Shown here: positions 53,751 to 60,746 of the stretch, piece after piece | How positions within the stretch are numbered: the first letter of the stretch is position 1 | How the letters are laid out: each line of letters begins with the position of its first letter | NCBI RefSeq assembly: GCF_023558375.1 | Contig: NZ_CP083761.1 | Coordinates: 1,911,001 to 1,975,000 of the forward strand | Length of the DNA stretch: 64,000 bases | Direction of reading: 5' to 3' | Source: Chroococcidiopsis sp. CCMEE 29 | Lineage (GTDB): Bacteria; Cyanobacteriota; Cyanobacteriia; Cyanobacteriales; Chroococcidiopsidaceae | Notes under the pieces: model-generated | What the model was told of the DNA's origin: nothing | The model's input: the letters and a program-made list of their open reading frames with translations, nothing else | Databases searched by the model: none | Translations under genes and position numbers: made by a program

Positions 53751-53797
53751 TTGACAAGCTCATCCCCATCTAGGGGGAGAGCGGACAAGCGATTCCC

Positions 53798-53824
53798 CTA
53801 CCCCTTACTTCGTTGAAGGGGTAG
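53798..53824. repeat. Left-end hairpin of the TnpB element
   Basis: CTACCCCTT and AAGGGGTAG flank a 9-base loop about 14 bases inside the left boundary. Confidence 0.7.
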
Positions 53825-53838
53825 CCCCTCGCGACTCG

Positions 53839-53952
53839 GTGGAAATCTGCGGTCAGGCGATCACAGCGCGGTGGAGTTCCGTTAAGGAGCAGCCGTTGGA
53901 AACAGAAACAGTGAAGCAGTATCGCGTCAGTTGCTTGGTCAAAGTTGCATAA
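53839..53952 (+). pseudogene. Sucrase/ferredoxin-like protein, detached 3' part
   Basis: 37 codons read VEICGQAITARWSSVKEQPL then ETETVKQYRVSCLVKVA and TAA. V-E-CG...VKQY-VS-LVKV is the usual end of this family. It is in frame with the 5' part once the 1316-bp element is removed. Confidence 0.85.
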
Positions 53953-53978
53953 TCACGGCTTAATTTTTCTTCAACAAT

Positions 53979-54003
53979 CCGCCTACCGCTCTGCGGTAGG
54001 CGG
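53979..54003. terminator. Perfect 11-bp hairpin between convergent genes
   Basis: CCGCCTACCGC-TCT-GCGGTAGGCGG, flanked on the left by AATTTTTCTTCAACAAT. It lies between the sucrase 3' fragment and the FHA gene. The right flank GGGGCTTCCC resembles the hairpin after gyrB at 49384. Confidence 0.65.
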
Positions 54004-54037
54004 GGGCTTCCCATCCTCACCGATGAGCTAAAAGCGG

Positions 54038-54781
54038 CTAAGCAACTTGAAATAAGAACGATACTAGGTCTCCCTTACCAAGAGCGATGCGATCGCCTGC
54101 TCGCAAGCGGTGCCGATTACCGGGTGCCAGCACTAAATTGTTAACATAGGTGCCATTGGAACTCCCTACATCTTCAATATAGTAAGCGTCTGCTTCCACG
54201 CGGATATCAGCATGAACCCGCGAGACAATCTCCGAATTCGGAAAACCCGCAACATCTATATCTGGTGGAATTCGGTCATTTGCCTTGCCAAGGTGAATTA
54301 CAGATAGATTCTGCGGCAACTCAATCAATGTATTGGTTTGGATATGCAAAAGCTGTGCCTTTTGCTGTTGCAATTGGGTTTGGGAACTTGCAGCAACGTT
54401 CCCCCGTGATGGTTGAGATGGTGGTGGGGTGCTGCCTCCGCTGCTAGTTTCCTGGTTTTTAGGTACTGTCACCTCGGTTGCTGGTACCGGCATGGGTTCA
54501 GGTGAGCTGGGACTAGAAACCAATATTTCTGGTTGCACTAACGGCTCAGGGGGTACTAAGTCGGGCATTTTGGAGGGAAAGTCAGTCGCAACTGTTTCTT
54601 CCGCTGCCGCTGCGGGACTAGAGCGCAGATTAAAGCCACATTGACCGCAGAAGCTAGCATCTGTCTGCACAGGTGTGCCACAGCTGGGGCAATTTGTAGT
54701 CGCTGGTAAGGGAGTATAGCAAGCCTCACACTGAGCAGCGCCATCCGGATTAGGGTGATTGCAGTTGGGGCAGACAAGCAT
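54038..54781 (-). CDS. Double zinc ribbon and FHA domain protein
   Basis: About 247 residues from ATG 54781. The ATG at 54823 adds 14 residues before the ribbon and is less likely. Two zinc ribbons open it: CPNC then CEAC, and CPSC then CGQCG. A Pro/Ser/Glu-rich linker (about 55-140) follows. The FHA domain fills the last 100 residues: VIHLGKANDRIPPDIDV, SRVHADIRVEADAYYIEDVG and SSNGTYVNNL. FHA domains bind phosphothreonine, so it probably reads a Ser/Thr kinase signal. The partner kinase is not in the window. Confidence 0.9.
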   Translation of the reverse strand: MLVCPNCNHPNPDGAAQCEACYTPLPATTNCPSCGTPVQTDASFCGQCGFNLRSSPAAAAEETVATDFPSKMPDLVPPEPLVQPEILVSSPSSPEPMPVPATEVTVPKNQETSSGGSTPPPSQPSRGNVAASSQTQLQQQKAQLLHIQTNTLIELPQNLSVIHLGKANDRIPPDIDVAGFPNSEIVSRVHADIRVEADAYYIEDVGSSNGTYVNNLVLAPGNRHRLRAGDRIALGKGDLVSFLFQVA

Positions 54782-54846
54782 GAAATTTATCCTTCCATCA
54801 AGATCATCGTAGCAATGTCGCAACAGCAGCTATAACTAGTCAGATT

Positions 54847-55578
54847 TTAATTATTATTTAGCTTCAATTCTTGCCCTGCATCTTGAGATAGAAGCCACCA
54901 AAGTTCACCTTGAGGCTGGACTAACCGCGCTGGGTAGGTGAAGTCATCCGCTACAGGCGCAAATACCTGCGCTAAGGCTGACCGTTTATTAGCTCCAGCG
55001 ACGATAAACATGACACAGCGACTGTGATTGATCGTGGGGACTGTGAATGTAATCCGATGCTGACCGTCTTTACTGCCTACAGTAATTAAGCGATCGCGCA
55101 CGTGCAATGCTTCAGTGTGTGGAAATAGAGATGCAGTATGTCCATCATCACCCATGCCCAGCAAATTCAGATCCAAAGCCGGAAATTCCCCATTTTTAGT
55201 CTGAAAAAACTCCTGTAGATGTTGCTCATATTTATGGGCAGCAACTGCTGGATCTGCTTCATCAGTGGGTATGGGGTGGATATTTTCAGCGGGAATATCC
55301 ACTCGATCTAGCCAAGCACGACGAGCCATCAATTGATTACTATCTGGATTCTCTGGTGGGACGTAGCGTTCATCTCCCCAAAATACATGAATTTTATCCC
55401 AAGGCAGCTGCTGCGTGGCAATTGCTTCGTATAAAGGTTTAGGTGTACTGCCACCAGACAAGGCGATCGTACACAATCCCCGGTCGTTGATAGCTGTATG
55501 AATTTTTGAGAGCGTGAGTTCGAGCGATCGCTGAATCAGCGCCGCTTGGTCCGGTAACACTTCAACTGTTCTGTTCAT
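54847..55578 (-). CDS. pgl: 6-phosphogluconolactonase
   Basis: Second enzyme of the oxidative pentose phosphate pathway, hydrolysing 6-phosphogluconolactone. At 243 residues it fits the DevB/Pgl family. GLCTIALSGGSTPKPLYEAI, VFWGDERYVPPENPDSNQLM, LLGMGDDGHTASLFPHTEAL and RITFTVPTINHSRCVMFIVA are family motifs. It is cytosolic. It lies 65 bases upstream of the FHA gene on the same strand. Confidence 0.94.
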   Translation of the reverse strand: MNRTVEVLPDQAALIQRSLELTLSKIHTAINDRGLCTIALSGGSTPKPLYEAIATQQLPWDKIHVFWGDERYVPPENPDSNQLMARRAWLDRVDIPAENIHPIPTDEADPAVAAHKYEQHLQEFFQTKNGEFPALDLNLLGMGDDGHTASLFPHTEALHVRDRLITVGSKDGQHRITFTVPTINHSRCVMFIVAGANKRSALAQVFAPVADDFTYPARLVQPQGELWWLLSQDAGQELKLNNN

Positions 55579-55687
55579 CGCTCTAATAGTATTCCGTCTA
55601 GCAAGACTATACCGAGACTATTACATTTTACTTTCTGGATCGCTTTAAACATGCAAACAATAGATTGATAGGAAATTAGCTGAAAAC

Positions 55688-56356
55688 ATGGCAGAGGAAC
55701 GTTTAATTATTTTTACCCGCTATCCAGAGCCAGGAAAGACGAAAACGCGATTGATACCGGCTTTAGGAGCAGAGGGAGCAGCAATGCTTCAACGCCACAT
55801 GACCGAACATACTCTCAACCAAGTCAGAGAACTCCAAAGCGATCGCCCAATTACGGCAGAAGTCCGCTATGCTGCTGGCTCCCTGTCTCTGATGGCAAGT
55901 TGGCTGGGAGCTGATATTGTCTACCAACCGCAGGGTGAGGGAGATCTCGGTACTCGGATGGCGCGATCGCTATCGCTTGCTTTTCAAGATAGTGTAGATC
56001 GTGCGGTTATCATCGGCACTGATTGCCCTGGGTTAAATGCTGGTTTGATGGCAAAAGCGTTTCATCTTCTGCACTCTCACGATCTAGTGCTTGGTCCTGC
56101 CATCGATGGTGGCTACTATTTACTGGGTCTACGTTATTTCATCTCCGAATTATTCACTGGCATCAACTGGGGAACTGCTACAGTGTTACAACAGACTGTT
56201 GATAGTGCCAAGCAGCTTGATTTAGCTGTTGCTTATCTGCCTCAACTAGCTGATGTTGACCGCCCGGAGGATCTGCCAGTTTGGGAGCAAATATATCAGA
56301 GCAGAGAGCAGGGGGAGCAGGGGAGGAATATACAGGCAGACAATCCTTGGGAATAA
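55688..56356 (+). CDS. TIGR04282-type (DUF2064) glycosyltransferase, arsenosugar-biosynthesis family
   Basis: A 222-residue GT-A-like protein. LIIFTRYPEPGKTKTRLIPA is the nucleotide-binding start, GTDCPGLNAGLM is the DxD-like centre and LGPAIDGGYYLLGLR is the family signature. The C-terminal SREQGEQGRNIQADNPWE is partly encoded by the GGGGGAGCA repeat at 56303-56327 and replaces the original end. It pairs with the TIGR04283 gene downstream. Such pairs are annotated in arsenosugar synthesis, but no arsM or arsS is in view. Confidence 0.87.
   Translation: MAEERLIIFTRYPEPGKTKTRLIPALGAEGAAMLQRHMTEHTLNQVRELQSDRPITAEVRYAAGSLSLMASWLGADIVYQPQGEGDLGTRMARSLSLAFQDSVDRAVIIGTDCPGLNAGLMAKAFHLLHSHDLVLGPAIDGGYYLLGLRYFISELFTGINWGTATVLQQTVDSAKQLDLAVAYLPQLADVDRPEDLPVWEQIYQSREQGEQGRNIQADNPWE
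56303..56327. repeat. GGGGGAGCA repeat inside a glycosyltransferase gene
   Basis: About two and a half units near the 3' end of the TIGR04282-type gene, encoding Arg-Glu-Gln-Gly-Glu-Gln-Gly. Confidence 0.8.
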
Positions 56357-56397
56357 TCCTCCACTATTGATCAATCTGCCCTTACAGGAGTCAGAGT

Positions 56398-57081
56398 ATC
56401 GGCACTAAAAGAATTTCTATCATCATTCCTGCTCTCAATGAGGCAGGAAATATTACCAGAACGTTAGCCAGTACCCAACCAGGCGCAAATTTGGAAGTGA
56501 TTGTGGTGGATGGCGGCAGCCAGGATAGCACAGTTGAGATTGCTCAATCCTTGGGTGTGAAAGTTCTGTTTGCTCCCGCTGGTCGTGCTGCTCAAATGAA
56601 CGTGGGTGCAAAAGCGGCTACCGGCGATATTTTACTGTTTCTCCATGCCGATACTCGTTTACCGGCTGAGTTCGACAAATTGGTTCGCACTGCGCTGGAA
56701 CAATCTGGTACTATTGCTGGTGCATTTGCCTTGCAAATTAATGCATCACTGTGGAGTTTGCGGTTAATAGAATGGGGAGTTAATTGGCGATCGCGTCAAC
56801 TACAAATGCCCTATGGTGACCAAGCCATCTTTTTAAAAGCAGAAGTGTTTCATAATATTGGCAGCTTTCCAGAGCTACCGCTGATGGAAGATTTTGAACT
56901 GATGCGTTGTTTAAAACGTAAAGGACGCATTGTTATCATCCCATTACCAGTTCTGACATCAGGACGCAGGTGGCTCCAGCGTGGGATTTGGAAAACAACA
57001 CTTACTAACCAAATAGCAATTATTGCTTACTTAATAGGAATTCCGCCGGAGCAAATTGCTCACTGGTATCGCCGCCTCTAA
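56398..57081 (+). CDS. TIGR04283-type family 2 glycosyltransferase, apparent AUC start
   Basis: A GT2-fold protein of about 227 residues. RISIIIPALNEAGNITRTLA is the nucleotide-binding strand, VIVVDGGSQDSTVEIAQSLG and DILLFLHADTRLPAEF (HADT in place of DxD) follow, and WGVNWRSRQLQMPYGDQAIF and PLMEDFELMRCLK finish the core. The first standard start (TTG 56491) would delete the essential first strand. The frame is open upstream to a stop at 56368 with no ATG, GTG or TTG. ATC 56398 sits 7 bases after AGGAG, so an AUC start is the best fit. Confidence 0.82.
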   Translation: MGTKRISIIIPALNEAGNITRTLASTQPGANLEVIVVDGGSQDSTVEIAQSLGVKVLFAPAGRAAQMNVGAKAATGDILLFLHADTRLPAEFDKLVRTALEQSGTIAGAFALQINASLWSLRLIEWGVNWRSRQLQMPYGDQAIFLKAEVFHNIGSFPELPLMEDFELMRCLKRKGRIVIIPLPVLTSGRRWLQRGIWKTTLTNQIAIIAYLIGIPPEQIAHWYRRL

Positions 57082-57082
57082 A

Positions 57083-57161
57083 GAGAGCAGGGGGAGCAGG
57101 GGGAGCAGGGGGAGATATATTTTCATTCCCTAACCCCTAACCCCTCGCCCCTCGCCCCTAG
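57083..57161. repeat. Two adjacent tandem repeat types downstream of the GT2 gene
   Basis: GGGGGAGCA units (57083-57114) followed by CCCTAACCCCTCGCCCCTC-type units (57128-57161), in the gap between the GT2 and hflX genes. Confidence 0.8.
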
Positions 57162-57166
57162 TTTAG

Positions 57167-58882
57167 TCAAGCAGCAGCAGTAGCGTAACGAACCAGCTGT
57201 GCTAGTCGCTGACGTAAGGTTTCTAAACCGAAGCGTTTATCCGCTGAAATAAACACCGCCTGGGGAAACTCTTCTTGAGCCAGTGCTAAAGTGTCACTAT
57301 CCACTTGATCGATCTTGTTCAGGGCAACCATTGCTGGACCAGGAGCTACCGGCATTTCTGACAAAATGCTCATGACTGAACGAATCTGACTTTGCCAAGC
57401 GGGATGAGACAGATCTACCACATGCAACAAAGCATCAGCTTCTGTGACTTCCTCCAGTGTGGCTCGGAAGGCATCCATTAACGAAGCAGGCAATTCATGA
57501 ATAAACCCTACTGTGTCTGTAAGTACAATCGTTTGGGGTTCGCCAGTTACAGCATCAGGAATTACCAGGCGTCGCGTGGTAGGGTCAAGCGTAGCAAATA
57601 GCTGATCGGCGGTGTAAACTTCAGCATTAGTTAGTGCATTCAGCAGCGTGGACTTACCAGCGTTGGTGTAGCCAACTATAGCCAATGACGGAACTTCGTG
57701 ATGTTGACGCTGCTGTCGTAGCCGTGAACGGTGGGCTTGCAGTTGATCTACTTCCTGTTGCAGTCGGGCAATGCGACGACTAATGGCGCGGCGCTCGGTT
57801 TCCAGTTTTGTTTCACCAGGTCCACGAGTACCAATCCCTCCACCCAAGCGGGACATTGCTTGACCTCTACCAGTCAGTCGGGGCAGCATGTACTCTAGTT
57901 GCGCGAGTTCTACTTGCAATTTCCCAGCCCGCGATTGAGCACGTTGAGCAAAGATATCTAAAATGACTTCAGTGCGGTCAACGACACGTAAGCCGATTTG
58001 TGTTTCTAAGTTACGAACCTGAGCCGGTGAGAGGTCGCGGTCAAATACAACTAAATTAGCTCCGAGTGTTTGCGCCGTCAGGGCAATTTCTTGGACTTTG
58101 CCTTCACCGACTACAGTCTGAGGATGGATGCGCGATCGCTTTTGCTTTACTGTCTGCAATACCTCTCCCCCAGCGGTGTTTACCAACCGCGCCAACTCCT
58201 CTAAAGTGTCTTGAAACTGCTGTGGCGTCGTATCGCTCATTACACCCACTAGTAGCACGCGATCGTGGTCAGTGTCTGCCTGCTGAGCGACAAACTCCCG
58301 CCGAAACTCCGCTTCCAGTCCTTCTACTAGATCCAGAAAATCTTGATTGACCAAAATATCCAGACTTAAGGACGACGATACACTCCAAGTGGCACCTGAG
58401 TCAGTACTTTGTTTGAATTCTTGGTTAGTATTAAGTACCAAGTGAGCTAGATAGGTTTCTTTCACATAACCCGTAGCTCCACCACCTCGTTTTTGAAATC
58501 CAGACCTAGCGATATTCAGCACTACTAGGGTATCTAGCCGCTGGAGGGCCATTGCTGTCAATGCAGCTTCGTTAGGCGGTTCTGGTTTTAGTTGGGTAGC
58601 AATGCACCGAATACCACTAAGCCGTTCCGCGCCATATCGGGGTAGTTCTAGAGGAGGGATTTGGGTTTGACGGGGTGTACCTACACCTACGCGAATGATC
58701 TGTCCCCGGCGATTAACGTAAGCACATACTGGTTGATTAATATCTGTGCTAATTGCCGCTACTCGCTGAGCAAATTCAGGCGTAGTAATGCGATCGCCTG
58801 GTAGTCGCTGATGGTACAACCGCTGTAGTTGTTTAAGCTGACTAGATTTTAAACCTTGCAGGTTGCCGTAGATAGTCTCTAT
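57167..58882 (-). CDS. hflX: Ribosome-associated GTPase HflX, apparent AUA start
   Basis: A GTPase that rescues stalled ribosomes. GTPase motifs are GYTNAGKSTLLNALT (G1), LTDTVGFIHELP (G3) and ALNKID (G4), with the N-terminal helical domain before and a glycine-rich LGGGIGTRGPGETKLETERR segment. The first standard start (TTG 58819) would cut the family N-terminus. Upstream in frame the DNA reads ETIYGNLQGLKSSQLKQLQR, matching other cyanobacterial HflX proteins that begin MET-IYGNLQG. The Met position is ATA at 58880-58882. That gives 571 residues. GTT or ATT codons further up are alternatives. Confidence 0.88.
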   Translation of the reverse strand: METIYGNLQGLKSSQLKQLQRLYHQRLPGDRITTPEFAQRVAAISTDINQPVCAYVNRRGQIIRVGVGTPRQTQIPPLELPRYGAERLSGIRCIATQLKPEPPNEAALTAMALQRLDTLVVLNIARSGFQKRGGGATGYVKETYLAHLVLNTNQEFKQSTDSGATWSVSSSLSLDILVNQDFLDLVEGLEAEFRREFVAQQADTDHDRVLLVGVMSDTTPQQFQDTLEELARLVNTAGGEVLQTVKQKRSRIHPQTVVGEGKVQEIALTAQTLGANLVVFDRDLSPAQVRNLETQIGLRVVDRTEVILDIFAQRAQSRAGKLQVELAQLEYMLPRLTGRGQAMSRLGGGIGTRGPGETKLETERRAISRRIARLQQEVDQLQAHRSRLRQQRQHHEVPSLAIVGYTNAGKSTLLNALTNAEVYTADQLFATLDPTTRRLVIPDAVTGEPQTIVLTDTVGFIHELPASLMDAFRATLEEVTEADALLHVVDLSHPAWQSQIRSVMSILSEMPVAPGPAMVALNKIDQVDSDTLALAQEEFPQAVFISADKRFGLETLRQRLAQLVRYATAAA

Positions 58883-58975
58883 AAGCGTCTCTGACCAGAT
58901 GATCTGGTCTCCGAATCCAACAATTCTATTTTACTCAAACTCAACTAGTCCGAGAAGCTGAAGAAATATCATTGT

Positions 58976-59425
58976 TTATTTCTGATGATGCACCTCAATT
59001 ACCGTGTGAACATTACCACGCGGGGCAAAATCTCCCTTAATCGTGACTTCTAGAGGATCGCAAGCGGCAACAAAATCATCCAGAATTTGATTGATTGATT
59101 CCTCATGGGAGATGTAGCGATCGCGGTAACTGTTGATGTAAAGCTTGATCGCCTTCAATTCCACCACCCGCCGATCGGGAACGTAGGTAACGTGAATCGT
59201 CGCAAAGTCAGGATAGCCAGAAAATGGACACTTACAGGTAAATTCCGGTAATGTAATCTGAATATCGTACCTACGTCCGATCCGTGGATTAGGAAAGGTA
59301 ATCAGCTGCCCCTGGGCAATCTGGCGTTCACCATACTTCATCTCCAGCGTGGGTGAGTGAGTACCAGAATTAGAGCCAACTTCAGGTGATGGCTCTGGTA
59401 AAAATTGGGAGTCGTTCTGCATCAT
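58976..59425 (-). CDS. queF: NADPH-dependent 7-cyano-7-deazaguanine reductase
   Basis: This enzyme reduces preQ0 to preQ1 in queuosine biosynthesis. About 149 residues from ATG 59425. The ATG at 59515 would give a 30-residue leader overlapping the next gene and is unlikely. EFTCKCPFSGYPDFATIHV holds the active-site Cys and Asp, and VELKAIKLYINSYRDRYISH is the unimodular QueF signature (ELKSLKxY family). The end FAPRGNVHTVIEVHHQK is standard. Confidence 0.94.
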   Translation of the reverse strand: MMQNDSQFLPEPSPEVGSNSGTHSPTLEMKYGERQIAQGQLITFPNPRIGRRYDIQITLPEFTCKCPFSGYPDFATIHVTYVPDRRVVELKAIKLYINSYRDRYISHEESINQILDDFVAACDPLEVTIKGDFAPRGNVHTVIEVHHQK

Positions 59426-59459
59426 TAAAAATTGATTTGGGTTAAAGAGCGCGTTGTAT

Positions 59460-59864
59460 TTACGAAAAATAGTCTGATTGTTGCCAGTCTGGGCATTTTT
59501 CGTCCTCCCAACCATAGGGATGCATAGCGCAAATTAACAAATTTCCTCCGTGTACTTGACCGTGATAGTGACGACAACCAATACAGGCAGGATTTTTTTG
59601 GGGAGTAGGTTCTACGATATAAGAAAAAGGCTGATCTAATTGGGTGACATCGTCGAGCTCCCAGTAAGCTTCAAACAGCGGTTCAGCTAGATCATTTAAA
59701 TACTGATCGAGCTCAGTAATAATGGTAGTTTGTAGTTGCTCTGCGAGTTCTTCTGATATCTCAAACAGCGAGTCCACCATTTCAGTAACTCCTACGAAGA
59801 ACTGTTCCACTTCATCTGCAACTGTTCCTACTAGCTCAGAAAAATCTTTTTGCCACTTTTCCAT
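59460..59864 (-). CDS. Conserved cyanobacterial protein with Cys-rich C-terminus
   Basis: A 134-residue protein. The first 90 residues are acidic and helical (LVGTVADEVEQFFVGVTEMV). The C-terminal part is NPACIGCRHYHGQVHGGNLL then ICAMHPYGWEDEKCPDW. The four cysteines with His suggest a metal or cluster site of the CxxC...C...C type. I know similar proteins in cyanobacteria but no function. It lies 34 bases upstream of queF on the same strand. Confidence 0.72.
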   Translation of the reverse strand: MEKWQKDFSELVGTVADEVEQFFVGVTEMVDSLFEISEELAEQLQTTIITELDQYLNDLAEPLFEAYWELDDVTQLDQPFSYIVEPTPQKNPACIGCRHYHGQVHGGNLLICAMHPYGWEDEKCPDWQQSDYFS

Positions 59865-60039
59865 AAGCTTCTACGCGCTCATTCGTTATTAATTGAACTT
59901 TTAGAGCCGCATAGGTTTAAACAGCCAGCGCCCCCTGATTAATTTATAGATCTGAAAGGGTTTAATTGGTGCGATCTCCTACCTGGTTGCAACCTAAATT
60001 AAACAAATGGCTGTTTCAGCTGTTCTAACAATTTAATGA

Positions 60040-60423
60040 TTACCGATCGCGTTGGAGACGTCGCAGTTCTTCCTGTAGTTCTATAACTTGATCCCGTAGC
60101 CTGTCCACATCCTGATCTGAGGACGCAGAGGTAGTTTGCGGCTCTTCATCTTCAGAAAGAATTTCTATTTTGCGTGGCTCAGTGGGGGAAGTACCAGTGG
60201 CTGGGGCAGAAGCAGAAGGCTGTTGGGCTTGCTTCATCATATCTTCGACAAAGCGTTTAGCTTCTTCTGTAGTCATCTCACCCTTAGCAACCATTTCATC
60301 TGCCAATTTCTGAACTTGCGATCGCAGTTCTCCTAATTTTCCCCCGGCTTTCTCGCCCGCGTAAGAAGCTAGTCCAACACCCAGGTAAAACGCCTTTTGT
60401 ACAATATCTCCAAAACCAGGCAT
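60040..60423 (-). CDS. Phasin-like cyanobacterial protein
   Basis: A 127-residue protein from ATG 60423. The ATG at 60480 would start inside the SRP RNA gene and is rejected. PGFGDIVQKAFYLGVGLASY then AGEKAGGKLGELRSQVQKLA is the amphipathic phasin-like helix. A Ser/Pro/Ala-rich linker follows, and the end VDRLRDQVIELQEELRRLQR is a coiled coil. Related proteins are annotated as phasin family, which coat polyhydroxyalkanoate granules, but I cannot confirm that role here. Confidence 0.72.
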   Translation of the reverse strand: MPGFGDIVQKAFYLGVGLASYAGEKAGGKLGELRSQVQKLADEMVAKGEMTTEEAKRFVEDMMKQAQQPSASAPATGTSPTEPRKIEILSEDEEPQTTSASSDQDVDRLRDQVIELQEELRRLQRDR

Positions 60424-60451
60424 GGCAGTTGCCGTCTCCCTAAAACTAGGC

Positions 60452-60545
60452 GACCCGGAGACCACGCCTACCGCAAGCATCCCGTATTGCTGCTACCTTC
60501 CGGTCCTGACAAGGTTTGGGCGTTGCGATCGCGTGGATCCAGGTC
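60452..60545 (-). ncRNA. ffs: Signal recognition particle RNA (4.5S type)
   Basis: On the minus strand the 94-nt segment starts GACCTGGATCCACGC and ends GCGTGGTCTCCGGGTC, which pair to close the hairpin. The centre reads TTGTCAGGACCGGAAGGTAGCAGCAA (given in outline), the Ffh-binding GUCAGG...GGAA...AGCAGC motif. It is the short bacterial form. It lies directly upstream of the phasin-like gene. Confidence 0.96.
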
Positions 60546-60746
60546 TACTAACAGCATAGCATATGAACTACCCTGTCTACAGGTTGGTGTTGCTTATGCT
60601 TGATTTACCAAACTTCAGAAGCAGGGGATTGCGCGGCAACATTCTGTTCAATATTCACCGCCTTAACAGCTATCCATACCTTTAGCCTGCTAACAATTTA
60701 GAATATTGAGACAGGCACGATCACAGAGTTAGCAGGAGTATCATCC

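Larger units (their letters stand above)
52523..53838 (-). mobile_element. TnpB-only IS200/IS605-type element
   Basis: A 1316-bp element on the minus strand with one broken tnpB and no tnpA. The right end has a subterminal hairpin (52531-52558, CTCCC...GGGAG) and the left end another (53798-53824, CTACCCCTT...AAGGGGTAG). Boundaries come from the host gene: joining 52522 to 53839 gives GAA GCC AGA GTG GAA ATC and restores the sucrase frame exactly. There is no target duplication, as expected for this mechanism. Confidence 0.85.

Noticed and set aside
58893-58909. GACCAGAT-G-ATCTGGTC palindrome as a repressor site near hflX
   Set aside because: It lies inside the possible N-terminal extension of hflX and there is no regulator gene near it.
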